Of a DNA stretch of 5,348 bases, positions 1-5,289 are shown piece by piece. Position numbers and translations under genes: made by a program. The notes beneath the pieces were generated by a model that worked only from the letters and a program-made list of their open reading frames with translations, had not been told where the DNA came from and made no database searches. Each line of letters starts with the position of its first letter. Positions within the stretch are counted from its first letter, which is position 1. Origin of the DNA: Dysgonomonas sp. (GTDB taxonomy: Bacteria; Bacteroidota; Bacteroidia; Bacteroidales; Dysgonomonadaceae); the NCBI GenBank assembly GCA_030151105.1, contig JASLEN010000366.1, positions 1-5,348 of the forward strand. Reading direction: 5' to 3'.

Positions 1-133
1 CAAAAAACACTGAGTCTTTCACATTTTCCAATTTCCCTGTCACAGTATATTCCGCTGAGGGCTTGGAACATGAGAACAATAGTGTTATAAGAACAACACT
101 AATGATATATATATATGATTTGATTTTCAACAT
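1..133 (-). CDS. Partial lipoprotein, N-terminal 44 codons (possibly DUF4369/TlpA-type)
   Basis: An open frame on the minus strand starts with ATG at 133-131 and runs off the left edge with no stop. The 44 visible residues form a lipoprotein signal. They comprise a short basic start (MLKIKS), a hydrophobic stretch at about residues 7-20, and a lipobox LFSC with the lipidated cysteine at residue 22. The mature part begins SKPSAEYTVTGKLENVKDSV. The phrase 'YTVTGKLENVKDS' resembles the opening of the DUF4369 domain, which in Bacteroidota lipoproteins often precedes a thioredoxin-like TlpA/AhpC domain. That assignment is inference, because the rest lies outside the window. The signal peptide, lipobox and an upstream TAnnTTTG box at 197-204 all support a real gene. 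It is transcribed divergently from the peptidase gene. It was probably anchored in the inner or outer membrane facing the periplasm. Confidence 0.8.
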   Translation of the reverse strand, partial: MLKIKSYIYIISVVLITLLFSCSKPSAEYTVTGKLENVKDSVFF

Positions 134-196
134 AGTTTGAATGCAAAATAACAAAGCTCTGAAAAAATTCCTAACTTCTCTATTTAAATATACGCA

Positions 197-204
197 CAAA
201 GATA
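197..204 (-). promoter_or_regulatory. Bacteroidota -7 box for the minus-strand lipoprotein gene
   Basis: The minus strand reads TATCTTTG here, a perfect match to TAnnTTTG, the -7 element of Bacteroidota primary-sigma promoters. It lies 63 bp before the lipoprotein ATG and would give a leader of roughly 55 nt. I see no clear TTTG -33 box 19-21 bp upstream of it, so the call rests on the -7 match and position. Confidence 0.45.
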
Positions 205-310
205 GTCAATATTATAAAAAACACTTAAAATATTTAAAATGTTCTCAAAAAAAGCAAAGTTATTGCATTTAACTTATCACTTCGCACCTTATACCCTTGG
301 TTATTTTCAT

Positions 311-318
311 TACCTTTG
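311..318 (+). promoter_or_regulatory. Bacteroidota -7 box for the PtpA-like peptidase gene
   Basis: TACCTTTG matches TAnnTTTG exactly and sits 25 bp before the ATG at 344. That places the transcript start at about 325 and leaves an A-rich leader of about 20 nt (gaaaaaagaaaat). This spacing is typical for the phylum. No good TTTG -33 box is seen at the right distance. The box lies inside the open frame that starts at ATG 239, so it argues against that earlier start. Confidence 0.55.
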
Positions 319-343
319 CAGTTCGTTTTTGAAAAAAGAAAAT

Positions 344-2491
344 ATGAGATACCTAACATCATTCATTTTAGCCCTAAGCATTTTGCTCCCTATGAAGACA
401 AAAAGTCAAGTAACAACTTTAACTCTTGATGATCTCATCCCAGGAGGAAAGACATATCGCAAATATACGCCACAAATGCCACAGCGCATGACATGGGTGG
501 GCGAACAATTGACTTACATCAAAGGAGACTCTATACTTATTGCTTCTGACAAAAAAGGAGAAGCTCCAAAGGTATTTGCAACCTTAGCGGAGGTCAATTC
601 ATTTCTGAACTTAAAAGAACAACTTCGCAACCTGAATACGGTATCTTTTGGCGCAGAGTCTAAACGATTATTCGTGGGCACAAAGAACCACATATTTGCC
701 TACGACTTGGAACAAGAAAAACAAGTAGCAGCTTTCAACAACTCGAGCATAGACAATCAAGATATTTCGGAGCAGTCTCTCCAAATGGCATATACTAAGG
801 AACACAATCTCTTTGTGCAAGATGCTGAAGGCAATGAAACACAGATATCGGAAGATGGAACAGACAAAATTCTGTATGGAACATCTGTTCATCAAAATGA
901 ATTTGGAATTTCTAAAGGTACATATTGGTCACCAAAAGGCAATCTATTGGCTTTCTACAGGATGGATCAGTCCATGGTAGATGTGTATCCATTGGTAAAT
1001 ACTGCTACACGTATGGCAACACTCAAAGAGAGAGTTTACCCAATGGCAGGAATGAAAAGCCATCATGTTACGGTAGGTGTTTTCAATACTAAAACAAAAG
1101 AAACTGTCTATCTAAAGACTGGCACACCCAAAGAAAAATTCTTGACAAACATAGCATGGAGTCCAGACGAATCGACGATATACATTGCAGAACTAAACAG
1201 AGGACAAGATAGCTTGGCGATGAATAGCTATGATGCTAAGACAGGAAAGAAGTTGAAAACCCTCTTCACTGAAGAACATGACAAATATGTAGAACCCGAG
1301 AATCCGATCCTATTCCTCAAAGGAGATGATTCGAAATTTATTTGGCAAAGCAAACGTGATGGGTACAATCATTTGTATCTATACAATACAGAGGGCAAAT
1401 TGTTGAAACAAATAACAAAAGGGAAATTCGATATCCTATCTGTTATTGGGCAAGACACTAAGGGAGAAGAGATCTATTACGCATCGACAGAAGAAAGCCC
1501 TATCGAAAAACATCTATACAAGGTGAATGTTAAGAATGGTAGAAGAGTAAAACTCAGTAATGAAGAAGGAACTCACTCGGCTTTATTAAGTCCTAGTGGA
1601 AAATACATTCTAGATATTTACAGATCGCAGAATAATCCTGGCAAAGTGGCTTTGACAGAAACCAAGAATACAAAATCAACCATCTTCTACGAAACAAAGA
1701 ATCCGTTTGAAAATGCAGTTATGCCAGAGATAACACTTGGCACTGTGAAAGCAAATGATGGAGAGACAGATTTGTATTATAGATTAATCAAACCATCTAA
1801 CTTTGATGCCTCTAAGAAATATCCTGTGATAGTGTATGTGTATGGAGGTCCTCACTCGCAATTGGTGAGTAATACTTGGCTAGGAGATGCTAGAGGTTGG
1901 GATATTTATATGGCGGAGAAAGGCTATATCATGTTCACGTTGGACAATAGAGGGACTGTGAACAGAGGTTTCGACTTCGAAAACATTACACATCGCCAAC
2001 TTGGAGTAGTGGAAACGCAAGACCAAATGGCAGGAATAGATTTTCTAAAATCGCAACCTTATGTAGATACAGAGCGTATTGGTGTCCATGGATGGAGCTA
2101 TGGAGGTTTTATGACCTTGAACTTGATGCTTCGCCAACCAGAGACTTTCAAAGTAGGAGTGGCTGGAGGGCCAGTAGTGGATTGGAAATTATATGAGATA
2201 ATGTATGGTGAACGTTATATGGATTCGCCACAAGAAAACCCTGATGGATACAAGGAGACAAACATGATGAATCATATTGGGAACCTTGAAGGTAGATTGT
2301 TATTGATTCATGGAGACGAAGACCCTGTGGTGCTTATGCAACATACTTCGCAGCTCATTCGTGCAGCAGTGAAAGAAGGTGTTCACCCCGATTTATTCGT
2401 TTATCCTGGGCATGAACACAATGTGATGGGAAAAGATAGAATCCATCTGCATGAACATATCACAAGATACTTTGAGGATTTCTTAAAATAA
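344..2491 (+). CDS. ptpA: Prolyl tripeptidyl aminopeptidase-like secreted serine peptidase (family S9B)
   Basis: This exported peptidase is expected to release Xaa-Xaa-Pro tripeptides from peptide N-termini in the periplasm or at the cell surface. The 715 residues comprise a signal peptide (about 1-21, MRYLTSFILALSILLP then KTKSQ), a beta-propeller domain (about 60-450) and an alpha/beta-hydrolase domain (about 480-715). The nucleophile is Ser585 in GWSYGG, with Asp660 in HGDEDPVV and His692 in HEHNVMG. Tyr500 in YGGP is the likely oxyanion residue. Glu186 (HQNEFGI) and Glu618 (YEIMYGER) match the glutamates that hold the substrate N-terminus in P. gingivalis PtpA. From memory the match to PtpA (732 aa) is much better than to DPP IV, for example LTLDDLIPGGK near the N-terminus and PMAGMKSHHVTVG in the propeller. 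The frame stays open back to ATG 239, but I chose ATG 344 because it starts a normal signal peptide and follows a -7 box and A-rich leader. Family and triad are secure; tripeptidyl specificity is inferred. Confidence 0.93.
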   Translation: MRYLTSFILALSILLPMKTKSQVTTLTLDDLIPGGKTYRKYTPQMPQRMTWVGEQLTYIKGDSILIASDKKGEAPKVFATLAEVNSFLNLKEQLRNLNTVSFGAESKRLFVGTKNHIFAYDLEQEKQVAAFNNSSIDNQDISEQSLQMAYTKEHNLFVQDAEGNETQISEDGTDKILYGTSVHQNEFGISKGTYWSPKGNLLAFYRMDQSMVDVYPLVNTATRMATLKERVYPMAGMKSHHVTVGVFNTKTKETVYLKTGTPKEKFLTNIAWSPDESTIYIAELNRGQDSLAMNSYDAKTGKKLKTLFTEEHDKYVEPENPILFLKGDDSKFIWQSKRDGYNHLYLYNTEGKLLKQITKGKFDILSVIGQDTKGEEIYYASTEESPIEKHLYKVNVKNGRRVKLSNEEGTHSALLSPSGKYILDIYRSQNNPGKVALTETKNTKSTIFYETKNPFENAVMPEITLGTVKANDGETDLYYRLIKPSNFDASKKYPVIVYVYGGPHSQLVSNTWLGDARGWDIYMAEKGYIMFTLDNRGTVNRGFDFENITHRQLGVVETQDQMAGIDFLKSQPYVDTERIGVHGWSYGGFMTLNLMLRQPETFKVGVAGGPVVDWKLYEIMYGERYMDSPQENPDGYKETNMMNHIGNLEGRLLLIHGDEDPVVLMQHTSQLIRAAVKEGVHPDLFVYPGHEHNVMGKDRIHLHEHITRYFEDFLK

Positions 2492-2613
2492 GGGAAAATA
2501 TTTCTTAGACTTTTATCTATAACTACCTATTATAAAATAAAGTAAAATGAAAGGAGAAAGTTATAAAGTAACAAAAAGGTGAGAGATGTTGGCATTAACG
2601 AAGAACTCGAAAT

Positions 2614-2640
2614 ATTACATTCGCTACCTTTGTCACCTTT
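2614..2640 (+). repeat. 9-bp tandem repeat array, left copy (3 units)
   Basis: Three 9-bp units follow without gaps: ATTACATTC, GCTACCTTT and GTCACCTTT. All fit the pattern RYYACMTTY closely. The same 18-base order (ACATTCGCTAC...) recurs in the right array about 100 bp away. The second unit, with the first base of the third, contains TACCTTTG. Confidence 0.75.
2625..2632 (+). promoter_or_regulatory. Candidate -7 box within the left repeat array
   Basis: TACCTTTG is an exact TAnnTTTG match. It is 149 bp before the queD ATG and has no TTTG -33 box at 19-21 bp. It may be a by-product of the repeat unit rather than a working promoter. Confidence 0.2.
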
Positions 2641-2706
2641 TAACAATCTCAGTCATTTGGCATACAAGCCATTAACAAAAAGAGAGAACATAATTCCTTT
2701 TTTAGT

Positions 2707-2742
2707 GTTACTTTTGTAACATTCGCTACTTTCGCTACCTTT
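2707..2742 (+). repeat. 9-bp tandem repeat array, right copy (4 units)
   Basis: Four 9-bp units follow without gaps: GTTACTTTT, GTAACATTC, GCTACTTTC and GCTACCTTT. They have the same orientation as the left array and are separated from it by a 66-bp core (2641-2706). Because 9 is a multiple of 3, the minus strand reads as a short K-V-A/T pseudo-repeat, but that frame runs through queD antisense and is not taken as a gene. The array ends 39 bp before the queD start. Confidence 0.8.
2709..2716 (+). promoter_or_regulatory. Candidate -7 box for the queD-queE-rnz operon
   Basis: TACTTTTG matches TAnnTTTG exactly and lies 65 bp before the queD ATG, giving a leader of about 58 nt. No convincing -33 TTTG is found 19-21 bp upstream. 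It is the nearest exact -7 match to the operon, so it is the best sequence-based guess for its promoter. Confidence 0.35.
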
Positions 2743-2781
2743 TTGGGGGAGAAGAAATAAGAAGCATTTAAATAAAACAAA

Positions 2782-3141
2782 ATGTACAAAATAAGTAAAG
2801 AGTTTGCCTTCTCGGCATCGCACATATTGGAAGGGTTGCCCGAAAGCCATCCTTGCAGCCGTTTGCACGGACACAATTACGTCATTACCGTTCACCTAAA
2901 AGCAAAGGAGCTAAATGCTGTGGGCTTTGTGAAAGATTATCGTGAATTGGACGAAATCAAAAAGTATATTGACGATAAGCTAGATCACAGACACTTGAAT
3001 GACATCTTTGCATTCAACCCCACTGCCGAAAATATGGCAAAGTTTCTGTATGATACTTTTTCGAAAGACATTCCAGAGATATATGCAGTAGAAGTATCTG
3101 AAACCCCTAAAACAACAGCAATCTATGAAGTTGAGCGTTAA
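2782..3141 (+). CDS. queD: 6-carboxy-5,6,7,8-tetrahydropterin synthase (QueD)
   Basis: QueD converts 7,8-dihydroneopterin triphosphate to 6-carboxytetrahydropterin, the second step towards preQ0 and queuosine. It is a cytosolic zinc enzyme of the 6-pyruvoyl-tetrahydropterin synthase fold. The 119-residue length is normal for bacterial QueD. Zinc ligands are His14 (FSASH), His29 and His31 (LHGHNY). The catalytic Cys25 lies four residues before His29 (CSRLHGH). The LDHRHLND motif (67-74) supplies the catalytic histidine, most likely His69 or His71, and Glu107 (VSETP) is the conserved pterin-binding acid. The PTAEN motif at 80-84 is typical of QueD rather than of eukaryotic PTPS. ATG 2782 is chosen because it follows an A-rich leader and gives the usual short MYKISKEFAFSASH start. 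The gene overlaps queE by 17 bp, which suggests translational coupling. Confidence 0.96.
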   Translation: MYKISKEFAFSASHILEGLPESHPCSRLHGHNYVITVHLKAKELNAVGFVKDYRELDEIKKYIDDKLDHRHLNDIFAFNPTAENMAKFLYDTFSKDIPEIYAVEVSETPKTTAIYEVER

Positions 3142-3706
3142 CGAAATATTCTACTCGCTACAAGGTGAAGGAGGGAGACAGGGAGAAGCATCAATTTTCA
3201 TCAGGCTTACAAAATGTAATTTGAAGTGTGTGTTTTGCGATACTGATTTTGAGCATGGTGAAGAAATGACTCTGGATGAGATTGCTAAACACATAGAACA
3301 GTTTGGGTGTAAATGGATTATCTGGACAGGTGGAGAGCCCACTTTGCAACTAAAGGACGAACACTTAGAATTCTTCTGGAAACTGGGATATAAGCAAGCT
3401 ATTGAGACCAATGGCACACGCCCTGTATCTCCGTTGATAGATTATATTACTTGCAGCCCAAAACAAAAATATGAGAAGATTAAAGAGTATCTTCCCACAG
3501 TAAACGAAATAAGAATGCCAATAGCTGTAGGTGATGAAGTGCCCGACATTTCTATTTTTCCAAAGGCTGACAGATATTTCTTGAGCCCCATTTTTGATGG
3601 CTACAACCCAATAAAAGAGAATATTGACTATTGTGTAGAGCAAATATTGAAACACCCTGAGTGGCAATTAAGCTTACAAGTACACAAATTGATCAATATA
3701 GAGTAA
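3125..3706 (+). CDS. queE: 7-carboxy-7-deazaguanine synthase (QueE), radical SAM enzyme
   Basis: QueE is a radical SAM enzyme that contracts 6-carboxytetrahydropterin, the QueD product, to 7-carboxy-7-deazaguanine, using a 4Fe-4S cluster, SAM and Mg2+. The 193-residue protein opens with VNEIFYSLQGEG (5-16), the family signature that contacts substrate. The cluster ligands are Cys31, Cys35 and Cys38 in CNLKCVFC, a standard CX3CX2C spacing, followed by Asp39-Thr40. TGGEP at 68-72 is the SAM-binding motif. The C-terminus, SLQVHKLINIE, is also characteristic of QueE. The ATG at 3125 lies inside the end of queD in another frame. It is supported because the QueE signature begins four residues later and no better start exists. 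Length and all motifs are intact, so it should be functional. Confidence 0.96.
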   Translation: MKLSVNEIFYSLQGEGGRQGEASIFIRLTKCNLKCVFCDTDFEHGEEMTLDEIAKHIEQFGCKWIIWTGGEPTLQLKDEHLEFFWKLGYKQAIETNGTRPVSPLIDYITCSPKQKYEKIKEYLPTVNEIRMPIAVGDEVPDISIFPKADRYFLSPIFDGYNPIKENIDYCVEQILKHPEWQLSLQVHKLINIE

Positions 3707-3721
3707 GACACAAAAGACCGA

Positions 3722-4636
3722 ATGGACAAATTTGAAGTCAACATACTAGGTTGCGGAGCAGCAACCCCTACCCTGCAACACAATCCATCATCACAAGTAT
3801 TGAACATCAGAGAAAAGCTTTTTATGATAGATTGTGGTGAGGGAACACAACTCCAATTCAGAAGGCAGAGACTCCGTTTTGGTAGATTGAATCAAATATT
3901 CATTTCGCACCTTCATGGCGACCATTGCTTTGGACTGATAGGACTCATTTCAACGCTCGCCTTGCTAGGAAGAACGGGAGATTTAATCATTCATGCTCCC
4001 GAAGGATTAGAATCACTTTTACGTCCTCAAATTGACTTCTTTTGTAAAGACAATCCTTTTGAGGTTATTATTAAACCGTTTGACACCAAGAAGCATGAAT
4101 TGATTTACGAGGATAAGTCTGTAACAGTACACACCATCCCTTTGAAGCATAGAGTTCCTTGTGCAGGTTTTTTATTCAAAGAAAAAGCTAAGGAGTTGAA
4201 CATTTTGGGAGACAAGGTGAAATTTTACAATATCCCGATTAAGGAAATAGCCAACATCAAACAAGGTGCAGACTTTGTTACCGAAGATGGGAAAGTGATT
4301 CCAAACGCAAATTTGACAAAAGCACCTAGAGCACAAAAGTCATATGCCTACTGCTCTGACACGGCTTACAAAGAATCTATCATCCCTATTGTGGAGGGTG
4401 TAGATTTACTCTATCACGAGGCAACTTTTCTGAGTGAATTAGAAACTAGAGCTAAAGAGACTGGACACTCTACAGCCGAACAAGCTGCACGGATAGCAAA
4501 GAAAGCAGGAGTAAAGAAATTGATGATTGGACATTTTTCATCACGATATGATGACAATAACTTACTACTTGACGAGGCTCGAAAAGTATTCGAAAATACA
4601 ATTCTAGCCAACGAAGAACTTTGCGAAAAATTGTAA
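3722..4636 (+). CDS. rnz: Ribonuclease Z (tRNA 3' endonuclease)
   Basis: RNase Z is a zinc-dependent metallo-beta-lactamase-fold endonuclease that removes 3' trailers from tRNA precursors, usually as a cytosolic homodimer. The 304 residues match the short (about 300-residue) bacterial form. HLHGDH at 63-68 is the metal-binding HxHxDH motif, with Asp67 as the likely catalytic base. Further ligands are His143 (PLKHRVP), Asp213 (CSDTAY) and His271 (IGHFSSRY). HEATF (232-236) and GHSTAEQAA (248-256) are also typical of the family. Residues about 153-199 between His143 and Asp213 correspond to the flexible arm that grips the tRNA elbow. The gene starts 15 bp after queE and is very probably co-transcribed with it. 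No clear terminator is seen after it, and the next gene has its own promoter. Nothing appears missing. Confidence 0.96.
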   Translation: MDKFEVNILGCGAATPTLQHNPSSQVLNIREKLFMIDCGEGTQLQFRRQRLRFGRLNQIFISHLHGDHCFGLIGLISTLALLGRTGDLIIHAPEGLESLLRPQIDFFCKDNPFEVIIKPFDTKKHELIYEDKSVTVHTIPLKHRVPCAGFLFKEKAKELNILGDKVKFYNIPIKEIANIKQGADFVTEDGKVIPNANLTKAPRAQKSYAYCSDTAYKESIIPIVEGVDLLYHEATFLSELETRAKETGHSTAEQAARIAKKAGVKKLMIGHFSSRYDDNNLLLDEARKVFENTILANEELCEKL

Positions 4637-4661
4637 GCCCAACAACATTTTTCTTATTCTG

Positions 4662-4694
4662 TTTGTTATTTTTATACATTAATCGCTATATTTG
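4662..4694 (+). promoter_or_regulatory. Bacteroidota promoter (TTTG / TATATTTG)
   Basis: A -33 box TTTG (4662-4665) and a -7 box TATATTTG (4687-4694) are separated by 21 bp, close to the Bacteroidota consensus TTTG-N19-21-TAnnTTTG. Transcription would start near 4700, leaving a leader of about 15 nt that is A-rich (agcaaaaaagtat) before the ATG at 4716. This is the only promoter in the window with both boxes well matched. Confidence 0.75.
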
Positions 4695-4715
4695 TGAAGC
4701 TTAGCAAAAAAGTAT

Positions 4716-5054
4716 ATGACAAACTTTCGAAAAATATTCATTGTATGTCTTCTGACAATGTTATCTAGCACTGCCTTTGCAGCCACTAGACCATTTTTGG
4801 ATACCTTTGCTTTTGCACAAACACAAGAAGAAACAAACAGCTCTACACTCACAATCACAATTAACAGTTCATCTGTAGTTACTCTAAAAAACATCCCTCA
4901 AACAGGACATCTGGAGGTAATGAGCATCCTTGGCAAAAGAGTCACCATCAAAGACCTCAAAGACTGCAAAGATGGTGTCTATATTGACCTCCCTAATGGA
5001 ATCTATGTAATCAAGGTCGGAAAGATCTCTCAGAAGATTGCAATAAGAAATTAA
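4716..5054 (+). CDS. Small secreted protein made mostly of a T9SS type A sorting-like domain
   Basis: The 112-residue product begins with a signal peptide. It has a basic start (MTNFRK), a hydrophobic core at 7-18 and a likely cut after Ala22 (TAFA), or less likely after Ala34 (FAFA-Q). A short Ser/Thr-rich link (35-53) leads to residues about 54-112, which resemble a type IX secretion C-terminal sorting domain. The matching features are the LEVMSILGKRV strand (66-76), the LPNGIYVIKVG motif (92-102) and a basic end, KIAIRN. Such domains normally follow a large cargo domain and are cleaved during surface export; here no cargo is present. It could be a minimal T9SS substrate, a signalling sorting-domain protein in the manner of PorA, or a periplasmic beta-sandwich protein of other function. 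It has its own strong promoter and a terminator about 100 bp downstream, so it is probably monocistronic. The reading frame is secure; function is unknown. Confidence 0.85.
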   Translation: MTNFRKIFIVCLLTMLSSTAFAATRPFLDTFAFAQTQEETNSSTLTITINSSSVVTLKNIPQTGHLEVMSILGKRVTIKDLKDCKDGVYIDLPNGIYVIKVGKISQKIAIRN

Positions 5055-5153
5055 CGCACTTCAAGCAGAATAACTATCAAGCAAACTCACTCTTGTGGCT
5101 GCCTACAGCTCTGCGCTAGAATAACTCTCTAAAGTTTGCATCATATAAAATAC

Positions 5154-5186
5154 AAAAAGCACCTACATCACTGCAAGTGCTTTTTT
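5154..5186 (+). terminator. Intrinsic terminator after the small secreted protein gene
   Basis: AAAAAGCAC (5154-5162) pairs perfectly with GTGCTTTTT (5177-5185) across a 14-nt loop, followed by a further T, so the transcript ends in a run of six U. The A-run on the left arm means it could also act on minus-strand transcription entering from the right. It lies 100 bp after the stop codon of the sorting-domain protein gene. Confidence 0.7.
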
Positions 5187-5215
5187 GTGGTCCCAACAGA
5201 AGCAGTCGTTTTGTT

Positions 5216-5289
5216 ATTTATTGACATCGAATAAGCACTTATAATACTCATTTTATGCTTATTAAAGCAAAATAGTCATATCAATAAAT
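5216..5289. repeat. Nested inverted repeats, AT-rich
   Basis: The outer arms ATTTATTGA (5216-5224) and TCAATAAAT (5281-5289) are exact 9-bp reverse complements, extending to 11 of 12 matches inward. The inner arms AATAAGCA (5230-5237) and TGCTTATT (5256-5263) are an exact 8-bp pair with an 18-nt loop. The AT content makes chance matches plausible. Function is unknown; possibilities are a recombination or regulatory site, or part of a convergent 3' region. Confidence 0.45.

Larger units (their letters stand above)
2492..2781. other. Intergenic region before queD, no gene seen
   Basis: These 290 bp separate the peptidase stop from the queD start. No start codon with coding character is seen on either strand; the minus-strand frames here are open mainly because of the period-9 repeats and the queD antisense. 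No clear intrinsic terminator follows the peptidase gene. The stretch holds two 9-bp repeat arrays (2614-2640 and 2707-2742), an intervening 66-bp AT-rich core and an inverted repeat. In the repeat, AAAAGGTGA at 2574-2582 pairs with TCACCTTTT at 2633-2641. The A-rich leader just before ATG 2782 is typical of Bacteroidota. Confidence 0.7.

Noticed and set aside
239..343. N-terminal extension of the peptidase from ATG 239
   Set aside because: It lacks export features, contains the likely -7 box at 311-318, and the signal peptide begins cleanly at ATG 344.
2492..2560. Intrinsic terminator after the peptidase gene
   Set aside because: The stretch is AT-rich with short T-runs, but no stable stem followed by a T-run is visible.
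2614..2742. CRISPR-like array
   Set aside because: Units are 9 bp and contiguous, with no spacers of regular length and no cas genes nearby.
2649..2895. Two minus-strand open frames across the repeat region and the start of queD
   Set aside because: They run antisense to queD and are open mainly because 9-bp repeats keep frame; no start context or family resemblance.
3151..3667. Minus-strand open frames inside queE
   Set aside because: Antisense shadows of a gene with full QueE motifs; no promoter or family resemblance on the minus strand.
3722..4636. Generic metallo-beta-lactamase-fold hydrolase or arylsulfatase instead of RNase Z
   Set aside because: HLHGDHCFGLIGL, PLKHRVPCAGF, HEATF, GHSTAEQAA and the arm region together are specific to RNase Z.
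4414..4894. Minus-strand open frames over the end of rnz and the start of the small secreted gene
   Set aside because: They overlap well-supported plus-strand coding and the 4662-4694 promoter, and show no recognisable protein.
5187..5215. tRNA or tRNA-derived attachment site after the terminator
   Set aside because: No cloverleaf pairing or T-arm sequence could be found; the resemblance was limited to a few bases.
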